A program made the position numbers and the translations under genes. A stretch of 64,000 nucleotides of DNA from an uncultured Bacilli bacterium (GTDB lineage Bacteria; Bacillota_I; Bacilli_A; RF39; UBA660), in assembly GCA_934162665.1 (NCBI GenBank), contig CAKPJN010000006.1, forward strand, positions 29,233-93,232, written 5' to 3'. Positions 43,164-52,467 of the stretch are shown here, one piece after another (the stretch's first letter is position 1; each line of letters begins with the position of its first letter). Below the pieces are notes generated by a model that saw only the letters and a list, made by a program, of their open reading frames with translations, did not search any database and was not told where the DNA came from.

Positions 43164-44057
43164 TTAATATTTATGCTCCCTAGGATGATACATCTCATAA
43201 TCTTTTTTTACTTTATCATCACTAACATGAGTATATATTCTAGTTGTCGATATGTCAGAATGTCCCAACATCTCCTGAATGCTCCTTAAATCAGCTCCTC
43301 TATCCAATAAATGTGTGGCGAAACTATGTCGTAAAGTATGCGGTGAAATATCAGGATTTAATCTTTTTTTTATTAATAAATCTTTTAACATTTTAAAAAA
43401 GCCTTGCCTAGTAATACCTTTACCATGATTATTCAAAAATAGCTTATCACAACGTTCTTTTTTTAACATGCTAGATCTTTTTTCTAAATATAAATCTAAA
43501 TAATATAGACAATATTCTCCTAAAGGAATTTCCCTTTCCTTACTACCTTTACCCATAACTTTAATAATACAGTTTACAAAATCAACATCATTTATAGACA
43601 AATTAATAATTTCACTGACTCTAAGACCACTTCCATACATCAATTCTAGCATAGCTTTATTACGATAGTCAAATTCAGTAATAAGTTCTATATCCAAAAG
43701 CTTTAAAATATCATCCTGACTTAATACTTTTGGAATTTTTTTTCTTAATTTTGGACGCTCAATAAAAAAAGAAACATCCTTATCAACTAACTCTCTTTTT
43801 AATAAATATTGATGAAAATTCTTAATAACAGTCAAATTATGAGCAATAGTAGAAACTGTTTCATCCTCATTTCGAATCTTTAAAAAATCTTTAATATCAT
43901 CACTAGTAATATCACAAATATCAAATATTTTTTTATCTTCTAAATACTCTTTATATATTTTTAAATCATTATAATATGAATCCTTTGTCTTGTTAGAAAG
44001 TCCTTTTTCAAAGACACAATAATTAATAAAATCATTAATAGCATCAGAAATAAGCAT
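43164..44057 (-). CDS. xerD: Site-specific tyrosine recombinase XerD
   Basis: The 297-residue protein has the N-terminal SAM-like core-binding domain and the catalytic domain with YGSGLRVSEIINLSINDVD, GKGSKEREIP, SPHTLRHSFATHLLDRGADL, LGHSDISTTRIYTHV. All R, K, HxxR, H and Y positions are present. XerD with XerC resolves chromosome dimers at dif. Its place directly upstream of deoB is the usual one for XerD rather than a phage integrase. Confidence 0.92.
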   Translation of the reverse strand: MLISDAINDFINYCVFEKGLSNKTKDSYYNDLKIYKEYLEDKKIFDICDITSDDIKDFLKIRNEDETVSTIAHNLTVIKNFHQYLLKRELVDKDVSFFIERPKLRKKIPKVLSQDDILKLLDIELITEFDYRNKAMLELMYGSGLRVSEIINLSINDVDFVNCIIKVMGKGSKEREIPLGEYCLYYLDLYLEKRSSMLKKERCDKLFLNNHGKGITRQGFFKMLKDLLIKKRLNPDISPHTLRHSFATHLLDRGADLRSIQEMLGHSDISTTRIYTHVSDDKVKKDYEMYHPREHKY

Positions 44058-44222
44058 TTATATCACCCACTACATTATCTATATTGTATAAAAATACAAC
44101 AATAGATAAGCAATTATCATTTAAACTTTTCTTTATTATATTATCATTAAAAAAAATATATTTCAACTAAATATAGAATTGTATGAGAATATTTGTTAAA
44201 ATAAATAAGAAAGAGGGATATT

Positions 44223-45446
44223 ATGGAAAAGCCTTTAGCATTGAAATTAGCGCCAACTACCTTAAAAGAAGTAATTGGACAAGAACATTTAATAGGTAAA
44301 GATAAAATACTTTCAAACTTAATAAAAAATAAAAAACTATTTTCTATGATTTTATATGGTAAACCAGGTATAGGTAAAACATCTATCGCAACCGCAATAG
44401 TAAATGATCTAGGAATTAGATATCGTTTTTTAAACGCTACCATTAATACTAAAAAAGATATAGATATAGTAATTGAAGAAGCTAAAATGTATGATGGACT
44501 CGTTCTAATAATGGATGAAATTCATCGTCTAAATAAAGATAAACAAGATATTTTATTGCCACAATTAGAAAGTGGGCTTATTACTTTAATTGGAATGACA
44601 ACATCTAACCCATATCATTCAATAAATCCAGCTATTAGGAGTAGATGTCAATTATTTGAATTAAAAGAATTAAATACTAAGGAAATAATTAAAGGCTTAA
44701 AAAAGGCTATAAAACACCCAGATTTAGAAGGAATAAATATAAATAATAAAAGTATCGAGTTAATAGCAAAACTCTCTGGAAACGACTTAAGATATGCTTA
44801 TAATCTATTAGAGATTGCCTTTTATTCTACAGATAACAAAGAAATAACTGAAGAAAGAATAAAAAGTATTAATAGTAAACCTGTATTTTTCTCAGATAAA
44901 AATGGAGATGGTCATTATGATGCCTTAAGTGCACTTCAAAAATCGATTAGGGGAAGTGATATCGATGCAGCCCTTCATTATCTAGGAAGACTTATTATAG
45001 AAGGAGATTTAGACTCCATTTTCAGAAGATTAAGCGTTATAGCCTATGAAGATATAGGTCTCGCGAATCCAGCAATTGGTCCTAGATTAGACGCTGCTAT
45101 AAATGCCGCAAATAGAGTTGGTTTACCAGAAGCAAGAATTCCACTCGGTACCATAGTCTCAGAAATGGCACTATCACCAAAAAGTAATACTGCACATATC
45201 GCCTTAGATAAAGCACTTGCTGATATAGAAAACGGAAATGTTGGTACAATACCCAATCATATAAAACCATCATCAACTGATTACAAGTATCCTCATGATT
45301 ATCCAGGTGCCTATGTGTTGCAACAATACTTACCTAATAATATTAAAAACAAAAAGTACTATAGTCCTAAATCAATAGGCTATGAAAAAAGCTTAAAAGA
45401 AATATATGATCGATTAGAAAACTTAAAAAACAATATGAAAAATTAA
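44223..45446 (+). CDS. rarA: Replication-associated recombination AAA+ protein RarA/MgsA
   Basis: The 407-residue ATPase begins with LAPTTLKEVIGQEHLIG and has Walker A ILYGKPGIGKTSIA, Walker B GLVLIMDEIHRLNKDKQD, the sensor region TTSNPYHSINPAIRSRC, and a C-terminal tetramerisation region with KSIRGSDIDAALHYLGRLI, YEDIGLANP and YKYPHDYPGAYV. It acts at stalled forks. GAGGGATATT precedes the ATG. A bidirectional terminator lies just inside and after its end. Confidence 0.95.
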   Translation: MEKPLALKLAPTTLKEVIGQEHLIGKDKILSNLIKNKKLFSMILYGKPGIGKTSIATAIVNDLGIRYRFLNATINTKKDIDIVIEEAKMYDGLVLIMDEIHRLNKDKQDILLPQLESGLITLIGMTTSNPYHSINPAIRSRCQLFELKELNTKEIIKGLKKAIKHPDLEGININNKSIELIAKLSGNDLRYAYNLLEIAFYSTDNKEITEERIKSINSKPVFFSDKNGDGHYDALSALQKSIRGSDIDAALHYLGRLIIEGDLDSIFRRLSVIAYEDIGLANPAIGPRLDAAINAANRVGLPEARIPLGTIVSEMALSPKSNTAHIALDKALADIENGNVGTIPNHIKPSSTDYKYPHDYPGAYVLQQYLPNNIKNKKYYSPKSIGYEKSLKEIYDRLENLKNNMKN

Positions 45447-45466
45447 TATTCATATTGTTTTATTTT
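45430..45466 (+). terminator. Terminator at the end of rarA
   Basis: AACAATATGAA / TTCATATTGTT around an eight-base loop, followed by TTATTTTATTT; the left arm includes the last rarA codons. Confidence 0.75.
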
Positions 45467-45477
45467 ATTTATAAGGA

Positions 45478-45632
45478 AAGTTCTCCCTATTTTTATAAAA
45501 AGCAGCATAGACTAACGGTAGCAACTATCGGAATTTAAGCCTATGGAGAATAAGGGTTACCTTATCTGTGAAGTAGGAAACTTAGGAGGCAACGACTGAG
45601 ACGAATTAAAACTTGTTTTAATTCATTTGCTC
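45478..45632 (+). ncRNA. Unassigned structured RNA after rarA
   Basis: The region has higher G+C than its surroundings and several local stems: CATAG / CTATG enclosing CGGTAG-CAA-CTATCG, ATAAGGG-TTA-CCTTAT, TTCTCC with GGAGAA, and a terminal palindrome GAATTAAAAC / GTTTTAATTC. It also contains GAAGTAGGAA, reminiscent of IS200/IS605-linked RNAs, and GGCAACGAC. No ORF is present. In Bacillus the 6S RNA gene lies near rarA, so a 6S-like RNA is one option, but I do not see a single long 6S-type hairpin. The strand is uncertain. Confidence 0.45.
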
Positions 45633-45634
45633 TA

Positions 45635-46570
45635 CTATAAATTTATAATTAATAATTCTATCAAAAACTTAGAGTCAACTCCATCAGTTTTAATATGAAA
45701 ATCAATATCTGAAAGTTTTTTCATTATATCAAGTAATTGTTCCTCGGTATAATAACCAGTTAACTCTTTTGTTTTAGTAATTCTATAGCTTGACTTTTCT
45801 CCTAACATATCAGCCATTTCTTTATCAGATAAACGTTTCTTACTCAATACCTTAACTTGATATAAAATTCTAATTTGACTTGCTATTAAACCAATAATAG
45901 AAAGAGCTTCTACTCCACTATCAATTAATTTATTATATATTTCTAATGATTTTTTCTTATTTTTTTCAGCAAAAGCTCTAACAAAGTCAAATGTCATTGA
46001 AGTAGTATCACCAATTTTTTTAATACAAAGTTCTCTAACGTCATCTTTACTAATTTCTAAAGTGTCACATCTATATTCTTTAAGCTTACAGCAATCATTA
46101 TGAATCTTTGTAATATCATCTTGTGAATACTCATTAATTAATGTAATAACTCCACTTTCCAATTTATAAGAGGAAAGCTCTTTTTTTATATAATCGACTG
46201 TATTCATTGAAACTAAAACATATTCCATATTCTTTTTTAATTCTTTAGTCAATTTTTTTCTATCATCAAGTTTATTATCAGTAATAATAAATAAATTCAT
46301 AGGATCAGGATTATTAATATATTGAATCAAATGAGAAACCATATTCTTATCATCGTCACCTACATTAGAGATGTTTTTAATAATAATTACTTTTTTTGAA
46401 GATAAAAAACCATATGTATCTAAATCTTCTAATGCATTATCAAGTATTACTTCATCTAAATCATAAATACTAACCATTGCATCTTTAAAATCGTTTTTTT
46501 CGATAATACTATCAATTTTTTGTTTTAAAGAAACATAGTCACTACCTTCTAATAAGTAATTATTCTTCAT
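45635..46570 (-). CDS. holA: DNA polymerase III subunit delta
   Basis: The 311-residue protein fits HolA: MKNNYLLEGSDYVSLKQKI at the start, YGFLSSKKVIIIKN, a degenerate AAA+ region with NLFIITDNKLDDRKKLTKEL, and a C-terminal collar with EALSIIGLIASQIRILYQVK. It opens the sliding clamp during loading. It overlaps alaS by 11 bases, so both belong to the Ala T-box operon. Confidence 0.9.
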   Translation of the reverse strand: MKNNYLLEGSDYVSLKQKIDSIIEKNDFKDAMVSIYDLDEVILDNALEDLDTYGFLSSKKVIIIKNISNVGDDDKNMVSHLIQYINNPDPMNLFIITDNKLDDRKKLTKELKKNMEYVLVSMNTVDYIKKELSSYKLESGVITLINEYSQDDITKIHNDCCKLKEYRCDTLEISKDDVRELCIKKIGDTTSMTFDFVRAFAEKNKKKSLEIYNKLIDSGVEALSIIGLIASQIRILYQVKVLSKKRLSDKEMADMLGEKSSYRITKTKELTGYYTEEQLLDIMKKLSDIDFHIKTDGVDSKFLIELLIINL

Positions 46571-49253
46571 GTTTTAAAAGTCTTTCTATATGTTCAAATA
46601 TTAAATCAAGCTTAGAAGTTGTCTTTCCTCCTCCTTGAGCAAATGTAGCACTTCCCCCACCATTTCCTAGTGATGAAATAGAAGCATCCTTAACAACAAG
46701 ACCAGCATTTATAAAACAAGTACTACGAGCAATAAAGTTAACACTATCATCAGCTTTAACATTAGCGAAGAATACAAACGAATCTCCCATCTGTTGAACT
46801 AAGCTATCAGCTATACTTTTAAGTAAGCTATTATCTTTATCATTTACCTTCATAATAATTGCACTAACACCATTAAATGAAATCATATTATCTGTATAAT
46901 CGGATAAATCATTAAGCACTTTCTTTTCTCTTAAATCAAAGAATTTCTTTTCTAAATTTTTAACTTCTGTTTGAATATATTGAAGTTCATTTCTATTAAA
47001 TATTATATCTTTATAAGATTCAGGTTTATCATGATTAATAGAAACATCAAAATCTAAAACAATTCCTAAAGAACGAGCTTCATCTAAAATATCTTTAGCC
47101 TTCATTAATAATTTAACCATTTCATCATTATAAGGCTTTATTGCTTCAAATAATGTATTTTCTATTCTATCTCCTGTTACTGCTTCAATTCTATATAAAT
47201 TACTACCCTTAGATTCACAAGAATATATAGCTAATTTTTTAATATTACGAGTATTTTCAGTATGAGTACCACCACAAAGTTCAATGGATTTACCTATTTT
47301 AACAACTCTAACTATATCACCGTACTTTTCACTAAATAGTGCCATAGCTCCAATTTGTTTAGCTTTATCAATAGGCATGATTTCAGTAGATACTATTAAA
47401 TTTTTACCAATCATCTCATTTGCCATTTCTTCTACTTTTAAAATCTTATCTTCTGTCATCTTACCAGAATAAGTAAAATCAAATCTAAATTTAGTATCAT
47501 CAACATAACTTCCTGCTTGTTTAATATCGCTAGATATTGAATGTTGCAATGCATATTGTAAAATATGAACACTTGAGTGATTAACTTCTATTTTTTTTCT
47601 TCTATCTTTATCAATAACAGCTTCACATGAATCTCCTACAGTAATAATTCCATCTAATAATTTAACTTTATGAATATGTTGTCCATTAGGAGCTTTAAAG
47701 ACATCTAGAACTCTTGCTTTAAAATTCTTACCTACAATCATACCAGTATCGCTAACTTGACCACCAGATTCTGCATAAAAGCAAGTTCTATCAAGTGCTA
47801 TATATCCATCATGTTTTAACTCATGTACTAGACTATCTTTAGAAAAGATTGCTAAAACATTACTCTTTAAACGATAAATTCCATATACAAACTCTGACTC
47901 ATCTTTAAAATCTAGTAATACTTTCTTTTGACTAGCCATTGCGCTCTTACTTTTAGAATTATTTTTTGACATAAGTTTTTGAGTATTCATATATTTATCA
48001 AATTCATCTTTTGATACTGTATAACCAACTTCATTTAAGTATTCTAATGTAAGTTCAAATGGGAAACCATAAGTATCATATAATTTAAAAGCGTCTTCTC
48101 CACTAATTGTACCATCAATAGATTCTTTAACTAATTCTTTTAATTTTCTCTCTCCTGCTTCAAGTGTCTTTAAAAACAAGTTTTCTTCATCCATAATTAA
48201 TGTTTCAACATAAGGGGCTTTTTCTACAAGATATGGATATGCATCCTTCATAACACTAACTACTGAGGATGTTATTTTATACATAAAAGGGCCAGTTAAA
48301 CCAAGTCTTTTACCTAATCTAACACTACGTCTTAAAAGCCTTCTTAATACATATCCTCTACCAACATTATCAAATGACGCACCATCTGCTAAAGCAAAAG
48401 TTAAAGCTCTAATATGATCAGCGATAACCTTAAATTCTGTTTGTCCAACATATAAAACACCCGTTAATTCTTCTATTTTTTTAATAATTGGAACAAATAA
48501 ATCTGTTTCAAAATTAGAATCAACTCCTTGGAAAATTAAACACCATCTTTCAAGTCCAGCTCCAGTATCAATATTTTTACTAGGAAGTTCTTGATAAGAA
48601 GAACGAGGAGTACCTTCTTTTGCATTAAACTGACTAAATACATTATTCCATATCTCTATATATCTCTCTTGATCTTCATCACTCTTTAGCTTTTGTAACG
48701 CATCATGTGAAGGATCATATTTTTCTCCTCTATCAAAAAATATTTCACTATCAGGTCCACAAGGTCCATCACCAATTTCCCAAAAGTTTCCTTCTAATGG
48801 TACTAAGTGATCAGCAGAAAGACCTAATTTAATCCATTCCTCGTAAGTTTCACTATCTTCAGTATAATAAGTAACATATAGTAAATTTTTATCAATATTA
48901 AACCATTCTTCAGATGTTAAAAGTTCATATGCAAATGAAATAGCTTCTTTTTTAAAATAATCACCAACCGAAAAATTACCCATCATTTCAAAGAATGTTT
49001 GATGTCTTTTTGTAATACCAACATTTTCAATATCATTAGTACGAATACATTTTTGAATATTAGTTATTCTTCTAGACTCAGGTACTTCTCTACCATCAAA
49101 ATATCTTTTTAGTGGCGTAACACCAGCGTTAATCCATAATAAGCTATCATCATTAATTGGAATTAAAGGGGCACTTTCATAAACCTTATGTCCATGACTT
49201 GTAAAGTATGAAAACCACATATTTCTAATTTCATTATGAGTCATATATTTCAT
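46560..49253 (-). CDS. alaS: Alanyl-tRNA synthetase
   Basis: The 897-residue enzyme has the class II core (WFSYFTSHGHKVYESAPLIP, INAGVTPLKRYFDG, RHQTFFEMMGNFSVGDYFKK, WEIGDGPCGPDSEIFFDRG), the tRNA-binding region, and the editing domain with HSSVHILQYAL and ELCGGTHTENT. The C-Ala domain ends with GNGGGSATFAQGGG. The full set of domains is present. It lies in an operon with an upstream dNMP kinase-like gene and holA downstream, behind an alanine T-box. Confidence 0.97.
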   Translation of the reverse strand: MKYMTHNEIRNMWFSYFTSHGHKVYESAPLIPINDDSLLWINAGVTPLKRYFDGREVPESRRITNIQKCIRTNDIENVGITKRHQTFFEMMGNFSVGDYFKKEAISFAYELLTSEEWFNIDKNLLYVTYYTEDSETYEEWIKLGLSADHLVPLEGNFWEIGDGPCGPDSEIFFDRGEKYDPSHDALQKLKSDEDQERYIEIWNNVFSQFNAKEGTPRSSYQELPSKNIDTGAGLERWCLIFQGVDSNFETDLFVPIIKKIEELTGVLYVGQTEFKVIADHIRALTFALADGASFDNVGRGYVLRRLLRRSVRLGKRLGLTGPFMYKITSSVVSVMKDAYPYLVEKAPYVETLIMDEENLFLKTLEAGERKLKELVKESIDGTISGEDAFKLYDTYGFPFELTLEYLNEVGYTVSKDEFDKYMNTQKLMSKNNSKSKSAMASQKKVLLDFKDESEFVYGIYRLKSNVLAIFSKDSLVHELKHDGYIALDRTCFYAESGGQVSDTGMIVGKNFKARVLDVFKAPNGQHIHKVKLLDGIITVGDSCEAVIDKDRRKKIEVNHSSVHILQYALQHSISSDIKQAGSYVDDTKFRFDFTYSGKMTEDKILKVEEMANEMIGKNLIVSTEIMPIDKAKQIGAMALFSEKYGDIVRVVKIGKSIELCGGTHTENTRNIKKLAIYSCESKGSNLYRIEAVTGDRIENTLFEAIKPYNDEMVKLLMKAKDILDEARSLGIVLDFDVSINHDKPESYKDIIFNRNELQYIQTEVKNLEKKFFDLREKKVLNDLSDYTDNMISFNGVSAIIMKVNDKDNSLLKSIADSLVQQMGDSFVFFANVKADDSVNFIARSTCFINAGLVVKDASISSLGNGGGSATFAQGGGKTTSKLDLIFEHIERLLKHEE

Positions 49254-49789
49254 TTTACTTCCTCCATATCAACAATTTTTCTCGCATCATTTTCTAAATC
49301 TTCTAAATCTCTATTAATTACTTTATAATCATATGAATCATAATTATCTAGAGCTGTTTCTGTTTTATGTTTTTTCTCTTTATCAGTAAGTTCACTAATA
49401 AAATTAGGTCTAGTAATATGTATTTTAACCGCATCTGGATATGCTTTTTTTACTTCATCAAATTCAAGTGGTAAACGCACATCAGTGATAATTGCAACAT
49501 CAAAAAAGTTATCTAATACTTCAATATCCTCAATAAGTCTTTCAGTAAAAAAGTATGGTTTATTCATCTTTTCACGAATTACACCAGTTCCTAATTCTTG
49601 AAGTAAAGTACGAGGTTTTGTTTCTTCTTTTCCGTCCCAACCAAAATAGTCAGTTGCGAAATGCTTAATATAATTACTAATATGCATTATACATACTTTT
49701 TTATCAAGCGATTGATAATAATCTCTTAAAAATCCTCCAAATGTATCCTTACCATTTCTAGCTTTTCCACCAATTAAATATATTTTCAT
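49250..49789 (-). CDS. Deoxynucleoside monophosphate kinase-like P-loop protein
   Basis: The 179-residue protein has Walker A LIGGKARNGKDTFGGFL, LLQELGTGVIREKM, a Walker B-like VAIITDVRLPLEFDEV and a lid segment HITRPNFISEL. This pattern matches the dNMP kinase group related to T4 gene 1 and cellular homologues. It overlaps alaS by four bases and is the first gene behind the alanine T-box, an unusual partner for alaS. An AGGAGG site precedes the ATG. Confidence 0.7.
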   Translation of the reverse strand: MKIYLIGGKARNGKDTFGGFLRDYYQSLDKKVCIMHISNYIKHFATDYFGWDGKEETKPRTLLQELGTGVIREKMNKPYFFTERLIEDIEVLDNFFDVAIITDVRLPLEFDEVKKAYPDAVKIHITRPNFISELTDKEKKHKTETALDNYDSYDYKVINRDLEDLENDARKIVDMEEVK

Positions 49790-49805
49790 AAATTCCTCCT
49801 ACACA

Positions 49806-49985
49806 AATAAAAGACCTAAACTTAGGAGGACATTATTGCCCGGTACCATCCTAAATTGGTCTTAATTAAATAACGGTTCCCCGATAAAACTCCTAAAGTA
49901 GCTTTCTTAAAAAAACTATATTAATTTACACCAACCATTAATTCTCTATAATAGTAATTTTTAATACTCATCTTTAATCTTCGTT
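49806..49985 (-). promoter_or_regulatory. T-box riboswitch (alanine) of the dNMK-alaS-holA operon
   Basis: On the minus strand the T-box sequence AGGATGGTACCGGGC occurs at 49836-49850. A terminator stem GACCAATTTAGGA / TCCTAAGTTTAGGTC with TTTTATTTG ends at about 49808. Upstream, TAGAGAATTAATG and GTTGGTGTAAA match the AG box and Stem I loop. GCT at 49902-49900 within AAAGCTAC is a plausible Ala specifier. The operon is thus induced by uncharged tRNA-Ala. The T-box core has GGGC where most have GCG. Confidence 0.85.
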
Positions 49986-51143
49986 TTATATTTGTTCTTC
50001 TTTTTCTTTCGTAATCATTTTAACAACATTAATTTTTTCATTAATAAATGTGATAATTATTTTACATGCCGCAATCACAGGAGTAGCAACTATCATACCT
50101 ATGATACCAAAAAAATGTTGAAAAATCAATAGGCCTAACATAATAGTTACAGGATGTAATTTCATTGTATGTCCCATAATTAATGGTTGATAGAAATTAT
50201 TTTCAAGTAATTGAACAACCACTATAGAAACTACACAAAAGATTCCAATAATCGGTGATTGAGTAAAACCAACTATAATAGCAGGTATCGCTCCAATATA
50301 CGGTCCAAAATATGGAATAATATCAGTTAATGCACAAAATAACGCAAAGATAAGTGGAGCCTTTAATCCCGCAAGGGATAGTCCAATACTTTGAGTAATA
50401 AACACAAGTAACATTACAAAAAATACACCTTGTACATATCCTCTTAAAGAAGTATCAATACGGGAACATAAATCACAAGCACCCTCTCTCCAACTTTTTG
50501 GCATAAAAAGTAAAATATTTTCATTAACTTTATCAAAATCATATAGCATATAAAAACCAATCATTAAGCCTAAAATAAATGTCATACCACCACTAACTAA
50601 TGACTTAGTCATATTAATTAATGTATTAGGTAAATTAGTAGTTATACTCATACTGAAATTCTCAATACCCATAAATAACTGATTTTTAATCATAGAAACA
50701 TCAATATCATGATTATTACTAAAATTAATGAAAAAGTCATTTACAAAATTTTTCAAGTTTTTAAAAAGTTCTGGCATAGTACCAACAAAATCCTTAATTT
50801 GATTAATAAATGTTGGCATCATTAATGAAATAACTAAGAATATCCCACCTACAAATACTAAATATACTAAAATACAAGCAATTATCTTAGGGACTTTCTT
50901 ATTTTGTAACCATTTTACAACAGGATCAAATAACCAAGCTACAATAAGTCCAATAAATATTGGTGAAATAACTATTAAAAACTCCTTAACGAATTTTAAA
51001 ATATGCCACTCTTTAATTAATATAGTAGCTAAAAATATTAAAGCAATTATTGAAAAAATAAATCCTATTTTCAATATTTTCTTTAAAGTAACAATAACCT
51101 CATTTAAGTTCTCGAAATCCAACTTATCTTTTTTCTTAAACAT
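49986..51143 (-). CDS. AI-2E family transporter (membrane protein)
   Basis: The 385-residue protein has seven to eight membrane helices and the family signature VFFVMLLVFITQSIGLSLAG, ALTDIIPYFGPYIGAIPAIIVG and PVTIMLGLLIFQHFFGIIGMIVATPV. The family exports or exchanges small solutes; AI-2 transport is only one assigned case. The ATG at 51143 follows GGAGGCG. Single-gene unit divergent from the IMPACT-family gene. Confidence 0.88.
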   Translation of the reverse strand: MFKKKDKLDFENLNEVIVTLKKILKIGFIFSIIALIFLATILIKEWHILKFVKEFLIVISPIFIGLIVAWLFDPVVKWLQNKKVPKIIACILVYLVFVGGIFLVISLMMPTFINQIKDFVGTMPELFKNLKNFVNDFFINFSNNHDIDVSMIKNQLFMGIENFSMSITTNLPNTLINMTKSLVSGGMTFILGLMIGFYMLYDFDKVNENILLFMPKSWREGACDLCSRIDTSLRGYVQGVFFVMLLVFITQSIGLSLAGLKAPLIFALFCALTDIIPYFGPYIGAIPAIIVGFTQSPIIGIFCVVSIVVVQLLENNFYQPLIMGHTMKLHPVTIMLGLLIFQHFFGIIGMIVATPVIAACKIIITFINEKINVVKMITKEKEEQI

Positions 51144-51226
51144 AACACGCCTCCTATACATACTATTATATCATAATCCCTAGAAATAAACTATAATATA
51201 AGTTATAATATTTTTAGGTGATTTAT

Positions 51227-51799
51227 TTGAAAACAATAAAAGAAAACATTGAGAATACTCTAATAATTAAAAATTCACGTTTTATAACTTTATTAATAAA
51301 AGTATCTGATGAAAAAGAAATACCATCTATCTTAAAAAAGGTAAAAGAAAAGTATCAAAAAGCTAATCATTATTGTTATGCATATATTATAGATAATAAA
51401 ACTAAACAATCAGATGATAAAGAACCATCAAAAACAGCAGGTGCACCAATGTTAAATATCTTAGAAAAAGAACAATTAACTAATATAATCGCAGTTACTG
51501 TAAGGTATTTTGGTGGTATAAAATTAGGCACCGGTGGATTAATAAGAGCATATTCATCTAGTATAAAAGAAGCATTAGAAAAAGTAGAAATCATAAATCT
51601 AGAAAAAGCCAAATTAGTAGAAATTACCATTAATTATGATATGCAAAAACAACTAGATTATTTATTGAAAGATGAAAAAATAATAGAAAAAGTATGGGGA
51701 GAGCAAATAATTTATCAAGTATTAATTAAAGAAGAAAATTTAGACATTTTAAATGACTATAATTATAAAATAATAAAAGATTCATATATAGAAATATAA
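51227..51799 (+). CDS. IMPACT/YigZ family protein
   Basis: The 190-residue protein has the UPF0029 N-domain ANHYCYAYIIDNKTKQSDDK, EPSKTAGAPMLNILEK, VTVRYFGGIKLGTGGLIRAYSSS and a C-terminal ferredoxin-like DUF1949 domain. The family is linked to translational regulation in eukaryotes; the bacterial role is unclear. The TTG start at 51227 is chosen from TAGGTG eight bases upstream and the family-typical MKTI start. Confidence 0.9.
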   Translation: MKTIKENIENTLIIKNSRFITLLIKVSDEKEIPSILKKVKEKYQKANHYCYAYIIDNKTKQSDDKEPSKTAGAPMLNILEKEQLTNIIAVTVRYFGGIKLGTGGLIRAYSSSIKEALEKVEIINLEKAKLVEITINYDMQKQLDYLLKDEKIIEKVWGEQIIYQVLIKEENLDILNDYNYKIIKDSYIEI

Positions 51800-51837
51800 A
51801 AAGGTACACAGCATTTACTATGTACCCTATTTTTTTA
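51800..51837. terminator. Terminator shared by the IMPACT gene and tdk
   Basis: AGGTACACA / TGTACCCT stem with a ten-base loop, A residues left and seven T residues right. It covers the last codons of tdk. Confidence 0.75.
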
Positions 51838-52432
51838 AACTATTTTTAATTTTTTCGTATTGTTCCAATTTATGATAATAACATTTTGGGCATAATGATT
51901 GATAAGTTACCTCATCTTTGCCATCTATCGCTACTTGTTCCCCAGCAAATGAAAATTTACCATTAACACGTCGTGCATTAAACATCGCCTTTTTACCACA
52001 ACTACAAATCGTTTTCATTTCTTCTATAGTATGAGCAATTTCTAAAAGCCTTGTTGAACCAGGAAAACCATTTGTTTTAAAATCTGTTCTAAGTCCATAA
52101 CATATAACAGGAATTTCCAAATCAACAACTACATGCATCAATTGATCAACCTGAATAGGCGTTAAAAATTGAGCTTCATCTACAAATATACAACTAATAT
52201 TAAAATCTATATTCTTAAAATATTTATATAAATCATCTGTATTTTTTACTAAATAATCTACTTTTCTTTTAAGGCCAATCCTAGATACAATAAAATCTTC
52301 CCCTTTAGAATCAACAATTGGTTTTATAACAAAGGTTTTCATTCCTCTTTCTTCATAATTATATGCAGCTTGTAATAATAAAGCAGTTTTACCACTATTC
52401 ATAGCTCCATACCTAAAATACAACTTTGCCAT
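51827..52432 (-). CDS. tdk: Thymidine kinase
   Basis: The 201-residue type II enzyme has the P-loop RYGAMNSGKTALLLQ, the Walker B-like CIFVDEAQFL, ICYGLRTDFKTNGFPGS, the lasso-region and a zinc site from CSCGKKAMFN plus CPKCYYHK. It phosphorylates thymidine for salvage. A GGAGG site sits upstream. Confidence 0.95.
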   Translation of the reverse strand: MAKLYFRYGAMNSGKTALLLQAAYNYEERGMKTFVIKPIVDSKGEDFIVSRIGLKRKVDYLVKNTDDLYKYFKNIDFNISCIFVDEAQFLTPIQVDQLMHVVVDLEIPVICYGLRTDFKTNGFPGSTRLLEIAHTIEEMKTICSCGKKAMFNARRVNGKFSFAGEQVAIDGKDEVTYQSLCPKCYYHKLEQYEKIKNSLKK

Positions 52433-52467
52433 TATTTATATCCTCCATAATATAAATTATAGCAATT

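Noticed and set aside
43164..44057. Tyrosine recombinase as a phage integrase
   Set aside because: Length, motifs and the position directly upstream of deoB are those of housekeeping XerD.
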